From Paenibacillus phyllosphaerae (lineage in GTDB: Bacteria; Bacillota; Bacilli; Paenibacillales; Paenibacillaceae): a stretch of 64,000 nt of DNA. Below the pieces are notes generated by a model. That model was not told the origin of the DNA, ran no database searches, and saw nothing but the letters and a program-made list of their open reading frames with translations. The position numbers and the translations under genes are program-made. Location: positions 62,001 to 126,000 of the forward strand of contig NZ_JACHXK010000005.1 in the NCBI RefSeq assembly GCF_014192105.1. Reading direction: 5' to 3'. Positions within the stretch are counted from its first letter, which is position 1, and the number at the start of each line of letters is the position of its first letter. Shown here one piece after another: positions 55,214 through 63,188 of the stretch.

Positions 55214-55930
55214 TTAGCTGAACAGGCCGCCGATCCAGCTGATGATGGATTCGATCATTTCCCAGAGGAAGAACTTCACTTCCGGCGCTTGCTGCTCCCC
55301 GGTCGATACGGCAGCGTCTGCGTTCGAGGCTGTGTTCGCGGCACCTGCATCCTTCACCGCGGCATCCTTGGTAACTTCCACGCTGGCAGTCGTCGTGACG
55401 GCCGCTGCCGAAGCTTCGCCGCTCACCGCATCCACGAAGCAGAGCGGCGGGAACAGCACGCACCACCAGTTCTGGCCTTCGCCGCTGCCGAGCGTAATGC
55501 GGAGCGCTTCGTACTCGCCGGCAGGGTATACTTTGTTGCCGTACATTTTGGTCGGGAAAGGAACGACGCCCAGCTCTGCCTTGAAGCCGTAGTTGAAGCC
55601 GCGCTTGGCGAGTTCTCCGGCAACGACGCGTTCAATATCGTGCATATGGGCATGAATCGTCAGGCGCGCTTGCTCGATGGAGGACTGTCCTTCGATCCAG
55701 CGGTCCATCTCAGCCACGACCGCATCGCGGACATGGCGCTTCACCGCTTGGTCGACGGCGCTGTCGGAGTTCGCAAGAATGCGCAGACGAATGGATTCCG
55801 TAGGGATGTCGCCGCCGGCAATCGCCGCATCGGCACGCTGGCTTTCCCAGCTCATGAACAAGATCGCGAGAATAACGAAGAGATAACCGTAAGACTTCTT
55901 ATAAGGAAAACGAGAATAAGTGCGGATCAT
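55214..55930 (-). CDS. spoIIR: stage II sporulation protein R
   Basis: 238 residues. One N-terminal membrane/signal segment (SYGYLFVILAILFMSWESQR) then the SpoIIR domain: ESIRLRILANSDSAVDQAVK, HVRDAVVAEM, ELGVVPFPTKMYGNKVYPAG and WWCVLFPPLCFVDAVSGEA. In B. subtilis this forespore-secreted signal activates SpoIIGA to process pro-sigma-E. The C-terminal extension is Ala/Thr-rich and ends in an amphipathic helix (EMIESIISWIGGLFS). The ATG at 55930 has AAGGAG nine bases upstream; a GTG two codons earlier is too near. A sigma-F-type promoter lies upstream. Confidence 0.94.
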   Translation of the reverse strand: MIRTYSRFPYKKSYGYLFVILAILFMSWESQRADAAIAGGDIPTESIRLRILANSDSAVDQAVKRHVRDAVVAEMDRWIEGQSSIEQARLTIHAHMHDIERVVAGELAKRGFNYGFKAELGVVPFPTKMYGNKVYPAGEYEALRITLGSGEGQNWWCVLFPPLCFVDAVSGEASAAAVTTTASVEVTKDAAVKDAGAANTASNADAAVSTGEQQAPEVKFFLWEMIESIISWIGGLFS

Positions 55931-55995
55931 ATACACAAGCTCCTTCGCGGCACCCGTCGGTGCTCTTGGCTTGCGTCCCGGAACGTTTATAGCCC

Positions 55996-56025
55996 CATTA
56001 TGTCCGGTGCACTTACTCTCTAAAC
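55996..56025 (-). promoter_or_regulatory. sigma-F-type promoter of spoIIR
   Basis: On the minus strand GTTTA (4 of 5 to GYATA), 15 bases, then GGACATAATG, a full match to the sigma-F/G -10 pattern GGnnAnAHTR. It ends 65 bases before spoIIR, which is a known sigma-F gene in B. subtilis. Confidence 0.72.
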
Positions 56026-56076
56026 CTCGCTGATTTATGAAAATCTATGAAAATCCAGAAGCGTGCGGACAGCGCG

Positions 56077-56111
56077 AAAAAGAACCCCGCAGCGCCGATG
56101 GCCGCGGGATT
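56077..56111 (-). terminator. terminator of the TauD/ssuA operon
   Basis: CCCGCGGC paired with GCTGCGGG (one G-U), then GTTCTTTTTCG on the minus strand, 42 bases past the stop of the dioxygenase gene. Confidence 0.8.
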
Positions 56112-56152
56112 CCGCCCTATCACTTCTACTAGCGATCAGCTGTGCTAGATTC

Positions 56153-57091
56153 CTAGACGGCTTCGCTTTCCTCCTGCTCCTGCTGCGGCTGAGGCTGCAG
56201 CGTCACGCTTCTGTTGCCGTCTACGCCGACGGGGACTTCGCCTGCGATCGTGACGCGGCGGACGACGCGATGCTGCTGGCCGTAATCGTTGACCGCGTAA
56301 TGCTGAGTCGCGCGGTTATCCCAGATGACGACGTCGCCGGCCGACCAGCGCCAACGTACCGTATTCTCCAGACGCGTCACATGCTCCTGCAGGATGCTGA
56401 TGATCCGGTCCGAGTCGGGGGTCTTCAAGCCCACGATCCGTTTCACGAAGTGCCCCAGCAGCAGATGGCGCTCGCCCGTCTCCGGATGTACGCGAACAAC
56501 GGGGTGCTCCGTCTCGTAGACCGTGGAGGCGAATACGGCGCGATGCCTGCGCAGGTCTTCAGCCGACACTTCCTTGCGGACCGTCGCCGCATAATCGTAG
56601 GCATTCGTATGGATCGCCCGCAGGTTATTGGCCAACTCCTGCAGCTCCGGCGTCAGATCGTTGTAGGCTGCGGCCGTATTCGCCCATACGGTATCGCCGC
56701 CCGCCGGAGGAATGACGATGCCGCGCAACACGGAAGCTTTGGGATAAGCCTCGACGAACGTAACGTCGGTATGCCAGGAGTTGGCGCGGCCGCCATGCTC
56801 GGAGTCGAGCTCCAGCACCGAGCTGGTGCCCGCTTTCACCGGTACGGTCGGATGCGCGTACAGCTCCCCCAGACGCTTGGCGAAGGCTTCCTGGCCAGCG
56901 TCGTCCAGATGGCCCTGACCGCGGAAGAACAGCACTTTGTGAGCAAGCAGCGCTTCTTGGATCGTGTCTACCGCTTCGGCAGGCAGGTCTTCGGTCAGTC
57001 GGATGCCTCTTACTTCGGCGCCAATGCGCCCTGCTACCGGAATGATCTCCACTTGTACCTCTTGGCCTTGGATAACTTCACTCATCGTCAT
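56153..57091 (-). CDS. TauD/TfdA-family Fe(II)/2-oxoglutarate dioxygenase (first copy)
   Basis: 312 residues. The metal triad is His107-x-Asp109 in ANSWHTDVTFVEAYPKAS and His264 in WDNRATQHYAVNDYGQQ; the 2-oxoglutarate arginine is in HRVVRRVTIAG. The ...YPKAS... context resembles AtsK-type alkylsulfatases and sulfonate dioxygenases, which release sulfite or sulfate from organosulfur compounds. The C-terminal tail is Gln/Glu-rich. It is the last gene of a three-gene operon with a binding protein and a second dioxygenase. Substrate unproven. Confidence 0.88.
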   Translation of the reverse strand: MTMSEVIQGQEVQVEIIPVAGRIGAEVRGIRLTEDLPAEAVDTIQEALLAHKVLFFRGQGHLDDAGQEAFAKRLGELYAHPTVPVKAGTSSVLELDSEHGGRANSWHTDVTFVEAYPKASVLRGIVIPPAGGDTVWANTAAAYNDLTPELQELANNLRAIHTNAYDYAATVRKEVSAEDLRRHRAVFASTVYETEHPVVRVHPETGERHLLLGHFVKRIVGLKTPDSDRIISILQEHVTRLENTVRWRWSAGDVVIWDNRATQHYAVNDYGQQHRVVRRVTIAGEVPVGVDGNRSVTLQPQPQQEQEESEAV

Positions 57092-57145
57092 GCTCCTCCT
57101 TGAGGCAGCGTGCCGCCGCCTGTCATTGTTTTAGGGAACCGCAAC

Positions 57146-58225
57146 TTACTTCAGCGCTTCGGTAACGAAAGTATCATCGACCGCATCCTTGAATACGGCG
57201 GCCTTCTTCAGGAATTTGTTCTCGAGCAGAATGTCTGCCGATGCCTGCTGCGATTCGAGCACCTCCGGCGTATACGCCGATAGCAGCGGTGCGCTTCGCT
57301 CCAGCACGAGCTTGATAATGTCTTCCGGAATCTTGGTCTGCTCCGAGTAGATCGCCGCAGCCTCATCCGGATTCGCGGTCTGCCAATCGAGCGATTGCTT
57401 ATACAGCTTCAAGTATTCGACGACAAGCTCAGGATGCTTCTGCGCGAACTCCTTGTGGGCAATCATCGAGACCGGCGCGTAGATGACGGTCTTCGCGTCC
57501 AGGATCTTCGCTTTCTTCTTCGTCACGTTCAGCGTCGTATAGGGGTCGATGCTGACCCATGCATCCAGCTTTCCGGCTTCGAAGGCCGCTTGCCCGTCCT
57601 CGAATTGCAGGTTGATCAGCTTCACGTCCTGCTGCGTAAGTCCGTTCGCCTGCAGGATTTTGATCAGATAGACGTGCGAGGTTGTACCTTTGGCAAGCCC
57701 GATCGTCTTGCCCTTCAGATCGGCAACCGTGGCGATCGGACTATCGACAGGCACGATGACCGTATTGAGGTCCTTGCCTTCGTTAATCAGCCCGATAATC
57801 TCAAAAGGCAGCTGGTTCGAGACGCCCGTGATCGCTGCGCCGTCGCCCAGGAACGACAAATCCACGCGCCCGGACACCAGCGACTCGAGCAGCGGCGGTC
57901 CGCTCGTGAATTTGCTCCAAGAGACCTCGGCGTTCAGCTTCTTGAAGCCTTCGTCCAGCCAACCCTTCTCCTGGGCGATAACGAGCGGGTTGAACCCGCC
58001 ATTGATGGCGATGTTCACCTTCACCGGATCCCCGGCTGGAGCCGCCTGCCCCTCCGCTTGGCCGCCTTCGTCCTTGCCGGCAGCGTTAGCGCCCGCTTCC
58101 ACGCTTGCCGTCTCCTTGCCGCCGGCCGCCGCCGTCTGATTGTCGTTCTCGGTGCCGCAGCCTGCCAGCAGCAGCAGAACCGCCACGATCGCAATAAAGG
58201 CAAGATAACCGTTCTTCATGCGCAT
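57146..58225 (-). CDS. ABC transporter solute-binding lipoprotein, SsuA/TauA-like
   Basis: 359 residues. Lipoprotein signal FIAIVAVLLLLAGCGTENDN with the lipobox Leu-Leu-Ala-Gly-Cys, then an Ala/Gly/Glu-rich linker. The NMT1/SsuA fold follows: VNIAINGGFNPLVIAQEKGW, GPPLLESLVSGRVDLSFLGD, LKGKTIGLAKGTTSHVYLIK and AGKLDAWVSIDPYTTLNVTK. It would bind an aliphatic sulfonate or sulfate ester outside the cell and deliver it to the permease encoded across the TetR gene. AGAGGGG precedes ATG 58225. Confidence 0.9.
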   Translation of the reverse strand: MRMKNGYLAFIAIVAVLLLLAGCGTENDNQTAAAGGKETASVEAGANAAGKDEGGQAEGQAAPAGDPVKVNIAINGGFNPLVIAQEKGWLDEGFKKLNAEVSWSKFTSGPPLLESLVSGRVDLSFLGDGAAITGVSNQLPFEIIGLINEGKDLNTVIVPVDSPIATVADLKGKTIGLAKGTTSHVYLIKILQANGLTQQDVKLINLQFEDGQAAFEAGKLDAWVSIDPYTTLNVTKKKAKILDAKTVIYAPVSMIAHKEFAQKHPELVVEYLKLYKQSLDWQTANPDEAAAIYSEQTKIPEDIIKLVLERSAPLLSAYTPEVLESQQASADILLENKFLKKAAVFKDAVDDTFVTEALK

Positions 58226-58284
58226 TGAAAAGCCAACCCCTCTCTGATCTTAACCCGTGCTTGCTCGAACGTTCGTCTTAAAAC

Positions 58285-59208
58285 TTAATAAGGCCGGTCC
58301 CCTGCAATGGAGATCCGTTCCGCGACGCGTCGGTTAGGGAAGTAATCCGAGACCGCGTAGTGCTGCGTCGCCCGGTTATCCCAGAGGGCGACCGAGTTCT
58401 CCTCCCAATGGAAACGCACCTGATACTCCGGCACATGGGCTTGGCGGAACAGGTAGTTCAGCACCTTCTCGCTTTCCTCCGCCTCCAAGCCGACAATCCG
58501 AACGGTGAAGGCCGCGTTGACGAACAAGGTCTTGCGCCCCGTCTCCGGATGGGTACGGACGACCGGATGCTCGGCGGCCGGGAACTCGGCTTGCTTGGCT
58601 TCCAGAATCTCCGGCGCGAGATGGCGGCCGAAGGTGCCCGTAAAATCGTGGATAGCTGTCAAACCATCGATCCGTTGTTTCACTTCATCCGGCAAATTGT
58701 CGTAAGCGACGGCCATATCGGCCCACAAGGTATCGCCGCCCAGCGGAGGAACTTCGGACAGTCGCAGAACGGAGCCAAGCGCCGGCTCAAGACGCCACGT
58801 GACGTCGGTGTGCCACACGTTCTCGTTGCCCGTCATGTTCGCGTTCTTCTCGAACCGCGTCACTTCCTCGCTGCTGCCCCGCGGCAGGAACGGATGCTTC
58901 TCCAGCTCCCCCCACTCTTTGGCGAAACGCAACTGCTGCTCGCTGTCGATGCTCTGATTGCGGAAGAAGAGCACCTTCCACTCCAGGAAAGCACGGTGCA
59001 GTTCGGCCTTCAATTCAGGCGTGAGCGGTTGCCCCAGGTCAACGCCTTCGATCTCGGCGCCGATGACCGGACCAAGCGGTTTCAGCGTGAACAGCGTGTA
59101 AGGGATCTCTTCGATGCCTTCCGGAAGCCGGCGCAATTGGCGAGCACCGGATTTAAGCTCTCGTACGGGATGGTAGCTGCGGGATAAGTATGCGGTCTGA
59201 CTCATCAT
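58285..59208 (-). CDS. TauD/TfdA-family Fe(II)/2-oxoglutarate dioxygenase (second copy)
   Basis: 307 residues. His133-x-Asp135 in NENVWHTDVTWRLEPALGS and His283 in WDNRATQHYAVSDYFPNRRV give the facial triad; ERISIAGDRPY ends the protein. It differs clearly from the first copy in the N-terminal 45 residues and in the substrate loop (FLPRGSSEEVTRFEKNANM), so the two probably differ in substrate. GGAGGCGATTC precedes the double ATG at 59208. First gene of the operon, preceded by a long leader. Confidence 0.88.
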   Translation of the reverse strand: MMSQTAYLSRSYHPVRELKSGARQLRRLPEGIEEIPYTLFTLKPLGPVIGAEIEGVDLGQPLTPELKAELHRAFLEWKVLFFRNQSIDSEQQLRFAKEWGELEKHPFLPRGSSEEVTRFEKNANMTGNENVWHTDVTWRLEPALGSVLRLSEVPPLGGDTLWADMAVAYDNLPDEVKQRIDGLTAIHDFTGTFGRHLAPEILEAKQAEFPAAEHPVVRTHPETGRKTLFVNAAFTVRIVGLEAEESEKVLNYLFRQAHVPEYQVRFHWEENSVALWDNRATQHYAVSDYFPNRRVAERISIAGDRPY

Positions 59209-59269
59209 GAATCGCCTCCAAAGGGATAAAGTTTTGTAAACATACCTGAATAATCGGATTTAAGGACGC

Positions 59270-59333
59270 AAAAAAAGACTCGATATCTCAGATGCCAGGC
59301 AAGTGCCCGAATCTCTGGTCGTCCAGTCGATTC
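59270..59333 (-). promoter_or_regulatory. leader element with terminator ahead of the dioxygenase/ssuA operon
   Basis: On the minus strand a 30-base motif starts GAATCGACTGGACGACC and continues AGAGATTCGGGCA (59304-59333); 27 bases later comes TTTTTTTG (59270-59276). GAATC and GATTC can pair, and AGAT...ATCT with GGGC/GCCT can form an alternative stem before the T run. The same motif, spacing and T7 occur in the other sulfonate leader (60258-60322). The intervening 59209-59462 region holds only this leader and the promoter. Confidence 0.6.
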
Positions 59334-59404
59334 TAGTCATGGATTCAATTGTGCATACAAGCGGCTAACAGAATGATTCTCTGTTCAGCTTGTGGCGTGA
59401 ACAA

Positions 59405-59434
59405 ATCGTATCAGCATGCAACGGCTACTGTCAA
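59405..59434 (-). promoter_or_regulatory. promoter of the dioxygenase/ssuA operon
   Basis: TTGACA (exact), 18-base spacer, TACGAT on the minus strand. It gives a leader of about 190 bases before the first gene, long enough for the structured element. Confidence 0.65.
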
Positions 59435-59462
59435 CCCTCTTTTTCCCAAAACGAATCGCGGC

Positions 59463-60056
59463 TTACGGACAGGGCCCGAGCATGCGAATGAGCAGCTCGA
59501 TCGTCTCTTCCGTCGCCGGCGCATAACCCCGCATCTCCATCAGCATCAGGTTCTGGATCAAGGTGCCGAATAATGTCGCCAGCTGGATCGGATTCCCCTG
59601 CATCACCGTGCCGTCTTGCTGGCCCTCCTCGATCAGCGCTAGCAGAATCCCGAGATTCGCCTTCGCCCGGCCGCGAATGACGCGCTTGTCTTCCTCCTCG
59701 AGCAGATCGGTGAAAAGCGCCTGGAGCAGCACCAGGTAGATATCGGCGCTGCTGGCGCTCGGCAAGGAGCGCCTCGCCAGATAGCGGAATTTGTCCGCGG
59801 CGTTGCCCTCTACTTCTTCCGCGGCACGCAAGATCTTACCGTATCTGAGCTGCCCCCGTTCGATTACCGCCAGCAGAATCTCCTCTTTGGACTTGAAGTA
59901 ATTATACACATGCCCATGGCTAAGCCCGGCTCCGGCGGCGATATCGCTGATCTTCGTCAGCAGCCCCCTCGTGGCGAACACATGGGCGGCGGCATCCAGT
60001 ATTTGTTTGCGCCGTTCTTCGCGCAGCTGTTGATCGCGAACAAGGTTACGTGGCAT
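59463..60056 (-). CDS. TetR/AcrR-family transcriptional regulator
   Basis: 197 residues. The N-terminal helix-turn-helix is QILDAAAHVFATRGLLTKIS followed by AGLSHGHVYNYFKSKEEIL near residues 18-60; the rest is the helical ligand domain. AGGAGG precedes ATG 60056. It lies divergently from the ABC transporter genes and directly downstream of the promoter region of the dioxygenase operon's neighbour, so it may control one or both; its ligand is unknown. Confidence 0.92.
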   Translation of the reverse strand: MPRNLVRDQQLREERRKQILDAAAHVFATRGLLTKISDIAAGAGLSHGHVYNYFKSKEEILLAVIERGQLRYGKILRAAEEVEGNAADKFRYLARRSLPSASSADIYLVLLQALFTDLLEEEDKRVIRGRAKANLGILLALIEEGQQDGTVMQGNPIQLATLFGTLIQNLMLMEMRGYAPATEETIELLIRMLGPCP

Positions 60057-60191
60057 TTAGGTGCGTCCTCCTGAAGTATCGGCATTCTTTATCTTGCAGA
60101 CAGTGTACCAGAACCGGCTGAGCGGTGACCACACTTATGTTTTCGGCGGCATCACGCCGGCACCCTTAATTCCGCCCTTCTTAGTGGGGTA

Positions 60192-60221
60192 TTGACATCC
60201 GTTTGTCCGCAATGCTAAGAT
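60192..60221 (+). promoter_or_regulatory. promoter of the ABC transporter operon
   Basis: TTGACA (exact), 18-base spacer, TAAGAT on the plus strand, about 140 bases before the ATPase gene. The 60057-60360 region holds this promoter, the leader element and presumably the tetR promoter (a weak TGGTACACT on the minus strand). Confidence 0.7.
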
Positions 60222-60257
60222 GAGCGACAACATGAATACGCAGTCAGTCAGTTGCGT

Positions 60258-60322
60258 GAATCGACTAGTCAACCTAGAGATTCGGCAGGCCCCCTGTTTT
60301 GGTGCCGCCGGTCTCTTTTTTT
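60258..60322 (+). promoter_or_regulatory. leader element with terminator ahead of the ABC transporter operon
   Basis: A 30-base motif starts GAATCGACTAGTCAACC and continues TAGAGATTCGGCA (60258-60287); 28 bases later comes a run of seven T (60316-60322). The 5' arm AGAGA..CGGCA pairs with TGCCG..TCTCT to make a terminator, while GATTC can instead pair with the upstream GAATC. The two pairings exclude each other, as in transcription attenuators. It matches the leader at 59270-59333. Confidence 0.65.
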
Positions 60323-60360
60323 GTACCCGGATTCGTCAAACGTAAAAGGAGTGGACGTCT

Positions 60361-61131
60361 ATGCAGCCAGTACTGGAGATCGAACGAGTGAACAAGACCT
60401 TCTACGGGGAGCAGGGGACCACCCCTGTTCTTCAATCCGTGAGTCTGGCCGTGCATGAGGGCGACTTCACGACGATCATCGGCCCGAGCGGATGCGGCAA
60501 AAGCACGCTGCTCAAAATCATCGCGGGCCTGGATCTGTCGTACGAGGGTAGCGTTCAACTGAGGGGCAAGCGAATCGAGCGGCCGACGCAAGAGAAAGGA
60601 TTTATTTTTCAGGAGCACCGCCTCTTCCCGTGGATGACGGTCGAGCAGAACATCGCGGCCGATCGCTCCTTGCGCGACCCGGGCGTCCGCAAGGCGGTCG
60701 ATGAGCTGATCGAGCTCGTGAAGCTGGGCGGCTTCGAGCGGGCCTACCCGCGTCAGCTCTCCGGCGGCATGGCGCAGCGCGTCGCAATCGCCCGCGCCCT
60801 CTTGCGGCAGCCGGAAGTGCTGCTGCTCGACGAGCCCTTCGGGGCACTGGATGCGTTCACGCGCGGTCATATGCAGGAGGCGCTGCTCGATATTTGGCAG
60901 ACGAATCAAACCGCGATGGTGCTCGTCACGCACGATATCGACGAAGCCGTCTTCCTGTCCACCCGGGTCGTCGTCATGGACGCGCGGCCAGGCACGATCA
61001 AGGCGATTGTCCCGATCGATCTGCCTTACCCTCGCTCGCGAACGAGCCGCGCCTTCACCGAGCTGCGGACGCTCGTGCTTAATCGGCTCGATCACCGCGC
61101 CGAGCTGGAGCAGGATGTTTACAGCATTTAG
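60361..61131 (+). CDS. ssuB: ABC transporter ATP-binding protein, SsuB/TauB-like
   Basis: 256 residues. Walker A IIGPSGCGKSTLLKIIAGLD near residue 40, Q-loop FIFQEHRLFPWMTVEQN, signature LSGGMAQRVAIARALLRQPE, Walker B VLLLDEPFGALDAFT, H-loop LVTHDIDEAVFLSTRV. The EHRLFPW and DEPFGALD forms are typical of nitrate/sulfonate/taurine importers. AAAGGAG precedes ATG 60361. It energises the permease encoded downstream. Confidence 0.92.
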   Translation: MQPVLEIERVNKTFYGEQGTTPVLQSVSLAVHEGDFTTIIGPSGCGKSTLLKIIAGLDLSYEGSVQLRGKRIERPTQEKGFIFQEHRLFPWMTVEQNIAADRSLRDPGVRKAVDELIELVKLGGFERAYPRQLSGGMAQRVAIARALLRQPEVLLLDEPFGALDAFTRGHMQEALLDIWQTNQTAMVLVTHDIDEAVFLSTRVVVMDARPGTIKAIVPIDLPYPRSRTSRAFTELRTLVLNRLDHRAELEQDVYSI

Positions 61132-61163
61132 ACCATCGATCAGCAGAAAGGAACGTGAACGGC

Positions 61164-62000
61164 ATGACCGTACCTTTGACAGCGCCCAAGGAGTCGATTC
61201 TCGAAGCCGAGCAGCGCGTGCGGCGGAAAGACCTTAGCCGGAGGTGGCGCCTCTTCGCTCGAGGCGCCGCGCTGCCAATCCTCATCCTCGCAGTATGGCA
61301 AACCTTAAGCGCTACGGGCGCGATCTCCGAGCAGCTGTTTTCCTCGCCGTGGCTCATCCTGAAGCAATACGCGGCGCTCACCTTGTCCGGCGAGCTGCCC
61401 CACCATTTGCGCATCAGTATCGTTCGCGCTTCGCTCGGGTTCCTGCTCGGCGGCAGCGCCGGACTGATCATCGGGCTGCTCGTGGGCATGTACCGCCGCT
61501 TCGAGGAAACGGTGAATCCGACCGTGCAGATGCTTCGAACCGTGCCGCTGCTCGCGATTACGCCGCTATTCATCATGTGGTTCGGCTTCGGCGAGCTGTC
61601 GAAGGTGCTGCTCATCTCGCTCGGCGCCTTCTTCCCGCTCTACGTGAACACCTTCCTCGGGGTACGCAACGTCGACGCCAAGCTGTTCGATGTCGCCCGC
61701 GTACTCGAATTCAGCCGCTTCCGCCAGATGACGAAACTCGTCCTGCCCGCGGCGCTGCCGAATATTCTACTCGGTATCCGCCTGTCGCTGAGCATCGCTT
61801 GGCTCTGCCTGGTCGTAGCCGAGCTGCTCGGCGCCGATACCGGCGTCGGCTACATGATCCAGGACGCGCGTGCATTCATGCAGACGGATATCGTGTTCGT
61901 CGGCATTACGATTTTTGCCCTCGTCGGCAAGCTGTCGGATTCGATCGTGCGTTACCTCGAGAATCGCCTGCTGCGTTGGCAGGACAGCTACAAAGGGTAA
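61164..62000 (+). CDS. ssuC: ABC transporter permease, SsuC/TauC-like
   Basis: About 278 residues, six helices (ALPILILAVWQTLSATGAIS first). The coupling (EAA-like) region is LFDVARVLEFSRFRQMTKLV with LPAALPNILLGIRLSLSIAW, and LGADTGVGYMIQDARAFMQT is typical of the SsuC/TauC branch. The start ATG 61164 has AAAGGA 11 bases upstream; an in-frame GTG three codons earlier is too near. With SsuB and the lipoprotein at 57.1 kb it completes an importer, though the binding-protein gene is on the other strand. Confidence 0.9.
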   Translation: MTVPLTAPKESILEAEQRVRRKDLSRRWRLFARGAALPILILAVWQTLSATGAISEQLFSSPWLILKQYAALTLSGELPHHLRISIVRASLGFLLGGSAGLIIGLLVGMYRRFEETVNPTVQMLRTVPLLAITPLFIMWFGFGELSKVLLISLGAFFPLYVNTFLGVRNVDAKLFDVARVLEFSRFRQMTKLVLPAALPNILLGIRLSLSIAWLCLVVAELLGADTGVGYMIQDARAFMQTDIVFVGITIFALVGKLSDSIVRYLENRLLRWQDSYKG

Positions 62001-62020
62001 GTCAGCTTAACCGCATACTA

Positions 62021-62060
62021 AAAATCCCCGTCCTCGGCTTTACGTCGAGGCGGGGATTTC
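62021..62060. terminator. bidirectional terminator between ssuC and the membrane-protein pair
   Basis: AAATCCCCG-TCCTCG paired with CGAGG-CGGGGATTT, loop GCTTTACGT, with T or A runs on both sides. It serves the convergent plus-strand ABC genes and minus-strand membrane-protein genes. Confidence 0.88.
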
Positions 62061-62077
62061 TTGCGTATGGAGCAGGA

Positions 62078-62599
62078 CTAAGACCATTCCTTCGCCGTAT
62101 CCCGCTTACTGGCGTTGTACGCTCGCTTGAAGAAGTGGGCCAATCCGAGGTAGATCGCCTGAATGGACACATACACAATAAAGGAGTAACCCAAATTCCA
62201 ACCCTTATATTGAAACACATGGCAGAGCACCGCTATCCATTCATAGGCCGCACCGGCCGCCGAACAGCCCAGCACGTAGAGAGCGGTCCCGAATCCCCGG
62301 AAGCGCAGGCGGTCATAGAAGTAGATGAACAAATAGGAGAAAGGCGCATACAAGAAATAGAACAGCAAGTCGAATAACTCGTAGCGCCCATCGTCGTTAA
62401 TGTTGTACACATCGATCGGCGGGATGCCAAGAAGGAAATCGACGTTCATCGCAATGGTGGGCCCGATGGTATACAGGACGAGCATGACGATGAAAGGGAA
62501 TCGCTTGGGCAGCAGCAGCGAGAACGAGGCGATAACGACCACCGAAATAATAAGGAACCATTCATTCGCGTCGAAGGACTCGGGCAAGTCCAGCATCAT
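62078..62599 (-). CDS. CBO0543-like multi-pass membrane protein
   Basis: About 173 residues, five hydrophobic helices. FLIISVVVIASFSLLLPKRF, IGPTIAMNVDFLLGIPPIDV with an Asp before the proline pair, and ELFDLLFYFLYAPFSYLFIY resemble the CBO0543 family of small Bacillales membrane proteins with no known function. The ATG at 62599 overlaps the stop of the upstream gene (ATGA) with AGGAGG upstream; the longer frame runs over that gene and is not coding. Confidence 0.7.
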   Translation of the reverse strand: MMLDLPESFDANEWFLIISVVVIASFSLLLPKRFPFIVMLVLYTIGPTIAMNVDFLLGIPPIDVYNINDDGRYELFDLLFYFLYAPFSYLFIYFYDRLRFRGFGTALYVLGCSAAGAAYEWIAVLCHVFQYKGWNLGYSFIVYVSIQAIYLGLAHFFKRAYNASKRDTAKEWS

Positions 62600-63069
62600 A
62601 GTCGAATTTCCCTCCTTGCTACAGTTCGAATCCACTGCCAGGCAGCGAAGGCAACCGCAACCGTGCCGCCCCGGTACAAGATCGAGTACCCGATCTTCCA
62701 TTCCGGGCTGAAAGCCATGACGTTCAAGCGGACGGCCAGCCCATCCATTCCAAGGAGGACGCCGACAAGAAGCACAAACACGACAAGCTTCACTACCGCC
62801 TTGCGGAACATGAGGCTGATGGCGAAGGCATGGAAGACGAGGATCGGAACCACAATCTTGGACATGACCGTGATGGCCAAGATCATCGATACGGACTCGT
62901 CGATGTCTATATATTTGCCATTCATCCCGACAAGCCACAGAAAATTGCTGTGCAGAAAAACGAGCAGTCCCCACACCAGAATAGCTTCAAACAAGTGAAT
63001 CCGCCTTAGGAACACCGTAAACGTTAGCAAACTGAGCACAGCCAAGCTGGCAAACACCGTGATCCCCAT
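62596..63069 (-). CDS. multi-pass membrane protein of unknown function
   Basis: About 157 residues, four to five helices: MGITVFASLAVLSLLTFTVF, ILVWGLLVFLHSNFLWLVGM, IVVPILVFHAFAISLMFRKA and VFVLLVGVLLGMDGLAVRLN. The start at 63069 has CGGAGG close upstream; the longer frame is an Arg/Gly-rich shadow over prmC. Co-translated with the CBO0543-like protein, so they may form a pair. Confidence 0.65.
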   Translation of the reverse strand: MGITVFASLAVLSLLTFTVFLRRIHLFEAILVWGLLVFLHSNFLWLVGMNGKYIDIDESVSMILAITVMSKIVVPILVFHAFAISLMFRKAVVKLVVFVLLVGVLLGMDGLAVRLNVMAFSPEWKIGYSILYRGGTVAVAFAAWQWIRTVARREIRL

Positions 63070-63188
63070 TGCAGCCTCCGCGTTGTAGGTATAGGAGGAT
63101 GATTTCCATAATGGGTGACGGCTATGCACGCCAAAAAGCCAAGGGACGCTCGGACGTGCAAGCGGCGTACCCTGGCTTGTTCTTGGAA

